Below the pieces are notes generated by a model, which made no database searches, was not told the DNA's origin, and worked only from the letters and a program-made list of their open reading frames with translations. DNA of 64,000 nt from Actinomycetota bacterium. GTDB lineage: Bacteria; Actinomycetota; Actinomycetes; S36-B12; UBA10799. Both the position numbers and the translations under genes were made by a program. The first letter of the stretch is position 1; every line of letters starts with the position of its first letter. Positions 24,857 to 32,067 of the stretch are shown here, piece after piece. Where the stretch lies: NCBI GenBank assembly GCA_020636995.1, contig JACJWU010000001.1, forward strand, positions 434,001 to 498,000, given 5' to 3'.

Positions 24857-26485
24857 GTGAGCACGCACGAGGTGATGAACCAGCCGCCGCCCCTGATCTA
24901 CAACGCCTTCACGGACGACACGGCGCTGCGGGAGGCACTCACCGCGTTCGGCGGCGATCCGCAGGACGCCGGGCTGGTCGAGTTGGGCGCCATGGCGGGT
25001 TCTGAGCAGGCTCGCGAGTGGGGGCGCCTGGCCAACGAACACACCCCGGTCCTGCGCACCCATGACCGCTACGGGCACCGCGTGGACGAGGTGGAGTTCC
25101 ACCCGGCGTGGCACGACCTCATGACGGTGGCGGTCGCGAACGGTCTGCACGCCGCCCCCTGGACCGCCGACGACAAAGCTGCACACGCTCGGCGCGCGGC
25201 AGGTTTCATCATGTGGTCGCAGGCCGAGGCTGGCCACGGCTGTCCGATCTCCATGACCTACGCAGCGATCCCCGCTCTGCGAGTGGACCCGACTCGCGCG
25301 GCGCAATGGGAGGCGGGTCTGGCCAGCCGGGAATACGACTTCGGTCTGCGTACGCCATCGGACAAGCGCGGTCTGATCGCGGGGATGGCCATGACCGAGA
25401 AGCAAGGTGGATCCGATGTCCGCACGAACACCACGACCGCAGTGGACATGGGCGACCACTACGAGTTGACCGGGCACAAATGGTTCTGCTCGGCACCCAT
25501 GAGCGACGTGTTCTTGGTGCTCGCCCAGGCACCCGGTGGCCTGACGTGCTTCATCGTTCCCCGGGTGCTGCCCGACGGGACCCGCAACGTCTTCGAGATC
25601 CAGCGGCTTAAGGACAAGCTCGGCAACCGCTCCAACGCCTCCAGTGAGATCGAGTTCGACGGGACCTGGGCGCAGCGTCTGGGTGACGAGGGCCGGGGGG
25701 TCCGCACCATCGTCGAGATGGTGTCGGCCACCCGGTTGGACACCGTGCTCGGGTCGACAGCTCTCATGCGCCGCGCACTGACGGAGGCCGTGTGGCACAC
25801 CTCCCACCGGCAGGCGTTCGGCGCCACCCTGATCGACCAGCCCCTCATGCGCCAGGTCTTGGCCGACATGGCTCTCGAGGTCGAGGCCGCGACCTGGCTC
25901 GGGATGCGCCTGGCCCACGCCGTTGACGCCTCGGAAAGTGGCTCCAGTGAGCAGGCCGCCTTCCGGCGGATCGCGTTGCCGATGAGCAAGTACTACGTGT
26001 GCAAGCGCACACCCGGGCTCACCTTCGAGGCGATGGAGTGCCTCGGCGGGGTCGGGTACGTCGAGGAGACCGGCCTGCCGCGGCTGTATCGCGAGGCACC
26101 TGTGAACTCGATCTGGGAGGGATCGGGCAACGTCAATGCCCTGGATCTGCTGCGGGCCATCGGACGCAATCCGGAGAGCCTGGATGCCTACCTGCAGAAC
26201 CTGGCGCCGGCATCGGGCTGCGACGAGGCTTTCGACACCGGTCTTCGGGACGTGCTCAACGCCTTGGCGCAGAATCCGACCGAAGCGCCGGCGCGGGCCC
26301 GCTGGTTGGCCGAGAAGATGGTGCTCCTGCTGCAGGCATCGTTGCTGGTGCAGTACGCGCCCTCGGCAGTGGCGGACGCATTCATCGCGGCCCGCCTGCG
26401 GCAGTCCGAGGGAACCTACGGGGTGGTCGACCTGGGTACGCAGGACGTCGCCGCGATCCTGGACCGGGCACAGGTCGGGGCCTGA
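24857..26485 (+). CDS. AidB-like acyl-CoA dehydrogenase
   Basis: FAD enzyme of 542 aa with the layout of AidB and its relatives: an N-terminal extension (about 1-150) before the acyl-CoA dehydrogenase core. Visible are GMAMTEKQGGSDVRTN (flavin and substrate site), HKWFCSAPMSD, and the C-terminal bundle with AMECLGGVGYVEETGLPRLYREAPVNSIWEG, which matches AidB closely. AidB in E. coli is linked to alkylation damage; in actinomycetes the role is unclear, and isovaleryl-CoA dehydrogenase-like activity is possible. GTG 24857 was chosen because the family N-terminus (NQPPPL) begins 7 residues later and a -10 box lies 6 nt upstream. Confidence 0.9.
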   Translation: MSTHEVMNQPPPLIYNAFTDDTALREALTAFGGDPQDAGLVELGAMAGSEQAREWGRLANEHTPVLRTHDRYGHRVDEVEFHPAWHDLMTVAVANGLHAAPWTADDKAAHARRAAGFIMWSQAEAGHGCPISMTYAAIPALRVDPTRAAQWEAGLASREYDFGLRTPSDKRGLIAGMAMTEKQGGSDVRTNTTTAVDMGDHYELTGHKWFCSAPMSDVFLVLAQAPGGLTCFIVPRVLPDGTRNVFEIQRLKDKLGNRSNASSEIEFDGTWAQRLGDEGRGVRTIVEMVSATRLDTVLGSTALMRRALTEAVWHTSHRQAFGATLIDQPLMRQVLADMALEVEAATWLGMRLAHAVDASESGSSEQAAFRRIALPMSKYYVCKRTPGLTFEAMECLGGVGYVEETGLPRLYREAPVNSIWEGSGNVNALDLLRAIGRNPESLDAYLQNLAPASGCDEAFDTGLRDVLNALAQNPTEAPARARWLAEKMVLLLQASLLVQYAPSAVADAFIAARLRQSEGTYGVVDLGTQDVAAILDRAQVGA

Positions 26486-26488
26486 CCG

Positions 26489-26611
26489 TCCCCACAATTG
26501 GACCGAGCACGCCATCTGTCGTGCCGATGAACAGGCGCAAAACGGACTATTCCGGCTCGCGGTCGGCAACGGAACCCTCGCTGCTGATGGTTTCGGCCCG
26601 GATTGTGGGGA
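26489..26611. repeat. Long-range inverted repeat between two genes
   Basis: TCCCCACAAT (26489-26498) and ATTGTGGGGA (26602-26611) are perfect inverted copies 103 nt apart, starting right after the acyl-CoA dehydrogenase stop. A small hairpin (GCACG/CGTGC) lies inside. No ORF is apparent. Confidence 0.6.
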
Positions 26612-26665
26612 GGTCCGCGGTCACACTTACGGTCTGGCGGCCCGCGATAGGGCAGGATCAAAGGC

Positions 26666-27166
26666 ATGCCCTCCCACATCGACGTGACACAGCACTACGA
26701 CGCCGACCCCGCGACTGTGTTCGCCATGCTCAGCGACAAGGACTTTATCCTCTACAAATGCGAGCAGAGCGCCAGTCTGGAAGCAACCGCCGAGGTCATC
26801 GATGAGGGTGACACGGTGAGCATCCACAACCGCCGGGTGCTGCCAGCGAAAGTCCCTGGGTTCGTCAAGCGCTTCCTCGGAGACACGATCCCGCTCGACG
26901 AGACACAACACTGGGGTCCGGCCAATGGCTCCGGGCAGCGCACGGCGGAGTTCAGCGTCGACTTCGACGGCCAGCCACTCGCATTCGGCGGCACCATCGA
27001 ACTGCACAAACACGGCGAGGGTTCGGCGGTGCGTACGAAGGGCGCACTGAAGTGCAGCGTTCCGCTCATCGGCGGCAAGGTGGAGAACTTCGCCGCGGAG
27101 TGGATCGGCAAGTACCTGAACAAGGAGGAACGTGTCGGCCAGCAGTGGCTGACCGACCACGCCTGA
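26666..27166 (+). CDS. DUF2505 (SRPBCC-fold) protein
   Basis: 166-aa cytoplasmic protein of the START/SRPBCC ligand-binding superfamily, DUF2505 type. It has the typical opening HIDVTQHYDADPATVFAMLSD, the central YKCEQ and the C-terminal helix KVENFAAEWIGKYLNKEERVGQQWL. Mycobacterial homologues are uncharacterised; binding of a hydrophobic ligand is an inference from the fold. The gene stands alone between an inverted repeat and a long palindromic element and converges on zapE. Confidence 0.87.
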   Translation: MPSHIDVTQHYDADPATVFAMLSDKDFILYKCEQSASLEATAEVIDEGDTVSIHNRRVLPAKVPGFVKRFLGDTIPLDETQHWGPANGSGQRTAEFSVDFDGQPLAFGGTIELHKHGEGSAVRTKGALKCSVPLIGGKVENFAAEWIGKYLNKEERVGQQWLTDHA

Positions 27167-27169
27167 GCG

Positions 27170-27288
27170 TTTGTGACGACGTTGCGGTGCCGGTCAGCCA
27201 CGTTGTGACGGAGGTGCTGGGTCGGGCGCCCGAAGACCGCGCACCATCGTCACAATCGCGCCGGTAAGGGGCGCAACGTCGTCACAAA
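27170..27288. repeat. Large nested inverted repeat between convergent genes
   Basis: Outer arms TTTGTGACGACGTTGCG (27170-27186) and its exact complement (27272-27288), 17 bp. The inner arms starting at 27203 and ending at 27255 pair at 13 of 15 positions and share the TTGTGACG core with the outer arms. It fills the whole gap between the DUF2505 and zapE stops, so it can serve as a terminator for both; no T-run is seen. Confidence 0.85.
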
Positions 27289-27293
27289 GGGCC

Positions 27294-28307
27294 CTAAAAC
27301 TCTCGGTCCCGTGCCAAGTCGGCCAGCGCCGCGAGCCGCGACAGGGACCGGAAGTACTTCTTCCGGTACCCGCCCTTGAGCATCTCCGGGGTGAAGATCG
27401 CTCCCAGCGACTCCCCCGAAGCCGCTACCGGCACATCGTTGTCGTACAGGCGGTCCACGAGCACGACCAACCGCAGCGCCACGTCCTGCGACGACAGCTG
27501 GTGCACTCCGGTCAGCCCCACCAGCGGCACACCCTGGACCAACCGCGCGTACTTCGACGGATGTACGCGCGCCAGATGCTCGCACACCGCATCGAAGTCA
27601 TCCAGGGTCGCGCCGGGTGTCGCGGCCACGAGCGCACTGACCTCCGATTCGCTCAACGCCGGCGGAGCTTTGGGCACCCCGCGATGGCGGTAGTCGACAC
27701 CGTCGATCCGCAGCACATCGAAATGCGCCGACAGGCCCTGGATCTCGCGCAAGAAGTCGTCGGCGGCGAAGCGGCCCTCCCCCAGCGCGTCGGGCAGCGT
27801 GTTGGAGGTGGCGGCCAGCCGCACCCCGCGCTCGGTGAGCGCCATCAGCAGTGAACTCATCAACACGGTGTCGCCGGGATCGTCGAGCTCGAACTCGTCG
27901 ATGCACACCAGCGCGAGGTGCGACAACGCCTCCACCGCCCCGGCGAATCCCAAGGCCCCTACTAGGTGGGTGTACTCGACGAAGGTCCCGAAGGACTTCG
28001 CCCCGTCGGTCGCGTGCCAGATGGACGCGAGCAGGTGGGTCTTCCCCACGCCGAAGCCCCCGTCGAGATAGACACCGGGCCGCATCTCCGCCGGGGTGGC
28101 CTTGCGCAGCCATCCGCGCTTCTTGACCTGCGCCGGCGCCGCCACGAAGGCACGGACGCCCGCAACGGCTGCCGCCTGCCCCGGGTAGTAGGGGTCCGGG
28201 CGGTACGACTCGAAGCTCACGTGGGAGAAGTGCGGAGGAGGGACGAAGCCCGCCACGAGGTCCTGTGCGGCCACGTCGGGCAACCGATCGCACAGACTTG
28301 AGGGCAC
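27294..28307 (-). CDS. zapE: AFG1/ZapE-type ATPase
   Basis: P-loop ATPase of 337 aa in the AFG1/ZapE family. ZapE acts at the division site in Gammaproteobacteria and AFG1 in mitochondrial protein quality control; the actinobacterial role is not known. Walker A GGFGVGKT at residues 83-90, Walker B LVCIDEFELDDPGD, sensor-like AATSNTLPD. The divergent RibD-like reductase is the same neighbour as in M. tuberculosis (Rv2670c/Rv2671). The start GTG 28307 has TAGATT 6 nt upstream and no Shine-Dalgarno. Confidence 0.9.
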   Translation of the reverse strand: MPSSLCDRLPDVAAQDLVAGFVPPPHFSHVSFESYRPDPYYPGQAAAVAGVRAFVAAPAQVKKRGWLRKATPAEMRPGVYLDGGFGVGKTHLLASIWHATDGAKSFGTFVEYTHLVGALGFAGAVEALSHLALVCIDEFELDDPGDTVLMSSLLMALTERGVRLAATSNTLPDALGEGRFAADDFLREIQGLSAHFDVLRIDGVDYRHRGVPKAPPALSESEVSALVAATPGATLDDFDAVCEHLARVHPSKYARLVQGVPLVGLTGVHQLSSQDVALRLVVLVDRLYDNDVPVAASGESLGAIFTPEMLKGGYRKKYFRSLSRLAALADLARDREF

Positions 28308-28313
28308 GCGCCG

Positions 28314-28319
28314 AATCTA
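28314..28319 (-). promoter_or_regulatory. Putative -10 box of zapE (TAGATT)
   Basis: TAGATT, 6 nt before GTG 28307 on the minus strand, in the divergent space with the RibD-like gene. Confidence 0.45.
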
Positions 28320-28369
28320 TCCAACGCGTCGGCGTGACTTGTGGGTCGCCCGCATGGTCGGATGGTGCG

Positions 28370-28933
28370 ATGGATGACGCGGAACTCTGGGAGGCGTACG
28401 CCTGGCCCGAACGGTGCCTGCGCGTGAACTTCGTGACGACCATCGACGGTCACGTCCAGGGCCCCGATGGGTTGTCGGGAAGCATCAGCAGCCCGGAGGA
28501 CCGGCGAGTGTTCAACATGCTGCGCGCCGGCTGCGACGCGATCCTCGTCGGAGCCGGAACCGCCCGGATCGAGAAGTACAAGACCCCCGCGATCAAACCG
28601 CAGTGGGCGGACCTCCGCGCAAACCCCGACCCACCGACTCTGGTTATGGTCTCCGCAAGCGGGAACGTACCTGATATCGAAGGGTCGGTGGTTGTGGACG
28701 GTACGGATCTCGCCTCGCTGAAGGACGAATACCCGCGCATCCTGTGCGAGGGCGGGCCGCACCTCTTCACCGCGCTGCTCGAACAGCAGCTGATAGACCA
28801 GTTGGCGCTCAGCACCCACGGCGTCCTCGGCGGTACCGGCGCTTTGATCACCGACGGCGTCACCACCGGCGCCACCCCCATCCACACCCACCACGACGCC
28901 GACGGGCTGTACACGCTATGGGGCCTGGCGTGA
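28370..28933 (+). CDS. RibD C-terminal-domain reductase (pyrimidine reductase family)
   Basis: NADPH-dependent reductase of 187 aa with the fold of the RibD C-terminal domain and dihydrofolate reductase. Typical parts are LRVNFVTTIDGHVQGPDGLSG at the N-terminus, GCDAILVGAGTARIEKY, and ILCEGGPHLFTALLEQQLIDQL at the C-terminus. There is no deaminase domain. Homologues such as Rv2671 can substitute for dihydrofolate reductase, so a role in folate or flavin metabolism is possible. ATG 28370 is the family start. The stop overlaps the ligase GTG by four bases (GTGA). Confidence 0.88.
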   Translation: MDDAELWEAYAWPERCLRVNFVTTIDGHVQGPDGLSGSISSPEDRRVFNMLRAGCDAILVGAGTARIEKYKTPAIKPQWADLRANPDPPTLVMVSASGNVPDIEGSVVVDGTDLASLKDEYPRILCEGGPHLFTALLEQQLIDQLALSTHGVLGGTGALITDGVTTGATPIHTHHDADGLYTLWGLA

Positions 28934-29988
28934 TCGCGCCGATGCTGGCCAAGGCCGTAGGCGATCAGGTCCCCGATACTGCGGGCCTGCTGTACGAACC
29001 CAAATGGGACGGTTTCCGGTGCATCGTGTTCCGGGACGACTCGGTAGTCCTGCAGAGCCGCAAGGAGGAGGACTTCTCCTACCTCTTCCCCGAGGTGGTC
29101 GCCGTGTCCGAACAACTCCCCCCAGGGACCACGCTGGACGGAGAACTCGTGATCGTCGGCGACAAGGGCTTGGAGTTCGACCTACTGGGCAACCGCATCC
29201 GGCCGCGCTCGGAAGCCGGGGGGTGGAAGATCAAAGAACTGTCTGAGGCGACACCGGCTCGGTTCGTCGCATTCGACATCCTGCAGCACAACGGCGACGA
29301 CATCAGCCAACTGCCCTTCGCGCAGCGCCGCGAGGTCCTGGAAACGCTCGACCTCCCCGCCGACATGCACCTGACCCCGATCACCGACGACCCGGCCGTC
29401 GCGCGCGAGTGGTTCGACCTGTTCGAGGGCGCCGGCCTCGACGGCGTCGTGTGCAAACCTGCGGACGCCCCGTACACCCCTGGCAAGCGCACGATGCTGA
29501 AGGTCAAGCACGTTCGAACCGCCGATGTGGTGGTAGCCGGCTGGCGGCCCTACAAGAACCCCGCGCCCGACGGCTCCGAGATGGTAGGCGCCCTGTTGCT
29601 CGGCCTGTACGACGACAACGGAATGCTGCACAACGTGGGCGCCGCCGGGTCGTTCACCAGGGACAACCGCCTGGCACTGGCGAAGGAACTCGCGGCGATC
29701 GAAATCGGCCCCGACGACGACCATCCCTGGCGATGGGCCGGGGATAGTCAACGTGTTCCCGGCATGCAGTCGCGCTGGACCGGCAAGAAGGACATGGGCT
29801 TCCACCCCATCCAGCCGATCCTCGTCGCGGAGGTCAAGTACGACCACATGCAAGGTGACCGCTTCCGACACGTGGCCTCGTTCGTCCGGTGGCGCCCGGA
29901 CCGCGAGCCGAGTTCGTGCACGTACGACCAACTCGAGCAGCCGGTCAAGTTCGACGTGGCGGCGGTGCTGTCAGGCGAGGTGCGCTGA
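28930..29988 (+). CDS. ligC: ATP-dependent DNA ligase (LigC type)
   Basis: Joins nicks in DNA using ATP, 352 aa. The adenylation lysine is Lys25 in EPKWDGFR; further nucleotidyltransferase motifs are TLDGELVIV, RFVAFDILQ, LDGVVCKP and MLKVKH. The OB domain follows (about 225-352). There is no nuclease or polymerase fused to it. The start GTG overlaps the reductase stop (GTGA), and the stop overlaps the polymerase start (TGATG), so the three form one operon. LigC-type ligases support repair as a backup to LigD. I see no Ku gene in the window. Confidence 0.93.
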   Translation: MIAPMLAKAVGDQVPDTAGLLYEPKWDGFRCIVFRDDSVVLQSRKEEDFSYLFPEVVAVSEQLPPGTTLDGELVIVGDKGLEFDLLGNRIRPRSEAGGWKIKELSEATPARFVAFDILQHNGDDISQLPFAQRREVLETLDLPADMHLTPITDDPAVAREWFDLFEGAGLDGVVCKPADAPYTPGKRTMLKVKHVRTADVVVAGWRPYKNPAPDGSEMVGALLLGLYDDNGMLHNVGAAGSFTRDNRLALAKELAAIEIGPDDDHPWRWAGDSQRVPGMQSRWTGKKDMGFHPIQPILVAEVKYDHMQGDRFRHVASFVRWRPDREPSSCTYDQLEQPVKFDVAAVLSGEVR

Positions 29989-31013
29989 TGGCCAAGGAGA
30001 CGTTCCTCGAGGTGGCCGGTCGTGAGGTGCGCGTCTCCAACCCTGACAAGGTCTACTTCCCCGAGCCGGGCTACACCAAGCTCGACGTCGTCTCGTACTA
30101 CGCAACCGTCGCGCCGTTCATGCTCCCGTACCTGATGGACCGGCCCACAGCATTGGAACGTTGGCCGGACGGTGTGCACCCGGGCGTGAAGATGGCCCAG
30201 CGCGGACGGCGGGTCGGCCCGGGCGAGGCGTTCTACCAGAAGCGCGTCCCGTCTCACGCCCCCGACTGGATCAAGAGTCACGAGATCTCGTTCCCCTCCG
30301 GACGCACCGCCGACGAGATCACCCCGACCGAGCAGGCAGTCATCGTGTGGTGCGCCAACCTGGGCACGATCGTCTTCCATCCGTGGGCGGTGACAGCGCC
30401 GGATGTCGAGCACCCCGACGAGCTGCGCCTCGATCTCGACCCGCAACCCGGCACGGATTTCCATGACGCGATCGCTGCCGCGGAGGTGCTGCGCGGCATC
30501 CTCGACGAACTCGGCATGCAGGGCTGGCCAAAGACCTCCGGAGGTCGCGGCCTGCACGTGTTCGTGCCGATCGAGCCGCGCTGGGACTTCATCGATGTGC
30601 GGCATGCCGCGATCGGCATCGGCCGCGAGATGGCCCGCCGAGCGCCCGAACTGGTGACGGTCGAATGGTGGAAGGAGAACCGCGGCGAGCGGATCTTCCT
30701 CGACTACAACCAAAACGCCCGCGACCGCACGATCGCCAGTGCCTTCTCCGTGCGGCCCCGTCCCCTCGCGCCGGTGTCCACTCCCCTGACCTGGGACGAG
30801 GTGCCCGAGACCGAACCGGGCGACTGGACCATCGCCACCGTTCCTCAGCGCCTGGCCGAGGTCGGAGATGTCCACGCCGACCGCTGGGGGCAGGCGTTCG
30901 ACCTCACTCCCGCCTTGGAGTTGTATGACGGCGAGGAAATGGCCTACCCCCCGGACTATCCGAAGATGCCCGGCGAGCCGAAACGGGTGCAGCCGAGCCG
31001 CGCGCGGGACTGA
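29988..31013 (+). CDS. LigD-type polymerase domain protein (archaeo-eukaryotic primase fold)
   Basis: Stand-alone polymerase of 341 aa like the PolDom of LigD or PrimPol-C. The metal-binding pair is Asp149 and Asp151 in LRLDLDPQPG; TSGGRGLHVFVPI and DYNQNARDRTIASAFSVR mark the nucleotide site. In this family it adds ribonucleotides at DNA ends during end joining or fills gaps in repair. It pairs with the ligase just upstream (TGATG). Its C-terminal tail PKMPGEPKRVQPSRARD is the sequence that recurs as DNA repeats at 37.4, 39.3 and 40.2 kb. Confidence 0.93.
   Translation: MAKETFLEVAGREVRVSNPDKVYFPEPGYTKLDVVSYYATVAPFMLPYLMDRPTALERWPDGVHPGVKMAQRGRRVGPGEAFYQKRVPSHAPDWIKSHEISFPSGRTADEITPTEQAVIVWCANLGTIVFHPWAVTAPDVEHPDELRLDLDPQPGTDFHDAIAAAEVLRGILDELGMQGWPKTSGGRGLHVFVPIEPRWDFIDVRHAAIGIGREMARRAPELVTVEWWKENRGERIFLDYNQNARDRTIASAFSVRPRPLAPVSTPLTWDEVPETEPGDWTIATVPQRLAEVGDVHADRWGQAFDLTPALELYDGEEMAYPPDYPKMPGEPKRVQPSRARD
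30960..31013. repeat. 3' end of the polymerase gene: source of the att-like direct repeats
   Basis: These 54 bp match 39317-39370 at 50 positions, including the stop codon, and match 40232-40272 and 37422-37439 in part. The mismatches mostly keep the peptide. This is what is seen when elements integrate at the 3' end of a gene, or when gene ends are duplicated and decay. Confidence 0.8.
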
Positions 31014-31067
31014 ATCAGGTGAACAGCAAGGCTAGACGGTCGTAGCACGAGGTGCGACACTGGGGGC

Positions 31068-31322
31068 ATGTCCACAACCATCAGCCAGAGAGAACTTCGC
31101 AACTCCAGCGGTGACATCATGCGCCGATTGGAGGCTGGAGAGACGTTCATCGTGACCCGAGCGGGCAAGCCCGTTGGCGAACTGGGTCCCGTCCGACGCC
31201 AGCATTTCGTCAGTTCCCAGTTTGTGGCTGACGTATTCCATGGTGCGCCAAGTATCGACCCCGATCGGCTTCGGAGGGATCTCGACGCGGTCGCGGATCC
31301 TGGACTCGACCGCCGTGCCTGA
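31068..31322 (+). CDS. Phd/YefM-type antitoxin
   Basis: 84-aa antitoxin with the Phd/YefM DNA-binding N-terminus: ISQRELRNSSGDIMRRLEAG and the beta hairpin FIVTRAGKPVGELGPV. The C-terminal part, which should wrap the toxin, contains DPDRLRRDLDAVADPGL. It normally represses its own promoter. The toxin start lies 8 bases before this stop, so the two are coupled. Confidence 0.9.
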   Translation: MSTTISQRELRNSSGDIMRRLEAGETFIVTRAGKPVGELGPVRRQHFVSSQFVADVFHGAPSIDPDRLRRDLDAVADPGLDRRA

Positions 31323-31725
31323 GCAGCGTCCCGCGAGGGGAATACTCGACATGTCCGTTGTCATCGACCTTGAACGGATCGATCCGCGGACACTCCCTAT
31401 AGAGGTTGCGGTCACGGCCATCACCATGGCGGAACTCGCGGCCGGCCCCCACGCCACCACAGACCCCGCAGAGAAGGCTCGTCGCCAGGACCGCCTTCAA
31501 CGCGCGGAGGCGGCCTTCGATGCCCTCGCGTTCGACACGGCCGCCGCCCGCGCCTACGGACTGATGTACGCGGCTGTGATGGCTCAGGGACGCAAAGCAC
31601 GGGGTGCTCGGGCGGTAGATCTGCTCATTGCGGCTGTGGCGGCGGCGCGCGGCATCCCGCTGGTGACGCGCAACCCCGAGGACTTCACGGGGCTCGCGGG
31701 CCTTGTCACCGTTATCGAGGTATAG
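31315..31725 (+). CDS. VapC-like PIN-domain toxin
   Basis: Endoribonuclease toxin of 136 aa. PIN acidic residues are visible: Asp in ILDMSVVIDLERID, Glu in TAITMAELAAG, and Asp in ARAVDLLIAAVAAARGIPLV followed by TRNPEDF. Targets in this family are tRNA or 23S rRNA. GTG 31315 overlaps the antitoxin gene and gives the conserved N-terminus; earlier codons in this frame are antitoxin shadow. It is the first module after the ligase/polymerase operon and marks the start of the accessory region. Confidence 0.9.
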   Translation: MPEQRPARGILDMSVVIDLERIDPRTLPIEVAVTAITMAELAAGPHATTDPAEKARRQDRLQRAEAAFDALAFDTAAARAYGLMYAAVMAQGRKARGARAVDLLIAAVAAARGIPLVTRNPEDFTGLAGLVTVIEV

Positions 31726-31950
31726 GCACCAGGATTCGCTGGAGTCTGCTGCCACAACCACCATCGTGCGCGAGAAACCGATCATGGGTCTCCTTCACCG
31801 AATGTCGGGACGTGCAGCCCCATAGATGGACCGTCCACCACCACGCGCAGCCACTGACCCGTGAGACCAACCCGCCCCGCCGATACGCGGGGCTAGCAGC
31901 CTCCGGTGCCTTGCGTCGCGTGGAATTCGCGCAGGACATCACACAGCGAG
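31726..31950. other. Intergenic stretch without recognised gene
   Basis: Between the PIN toxin and the FG-GAP relic. Only a small hairpin (CCCGC/GCGGG around 31877-31892) is seen; no credible ORF or repeat. Confidence 0.5.
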
Positions 31951-32028
31951 TCAATCCGGCACGTCGACGAGTGCGGGCGCCGCTGCCAGCAGTCCCGCGC
32001 CGAGGCTGGCGGCCATAGCCGCCGCCAT
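31951..32028 (-). pseudogene. Relic of a third FG-GAP protein: signal peptide only
   Basis: An ATG reading frame of 25 codons ends in TGA. Its product MAAAMAASLGAGLLAAAPAL and VDVPD matches the signal peptide and first residues of the FG-GAP protein at 33777-35489 (AAAAGLGAGLLAAAPALADVPD). No propeller follows. The position directly after the second FG-GAP gene on the same strand suggests an old tandem array of three genes, the last one deleted. Confidence 0.7.
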
Positions 32029-32067
32029 CAAGTCGGTCGGCCGGCGCCGGTCCGCACCTGGCTGCTC

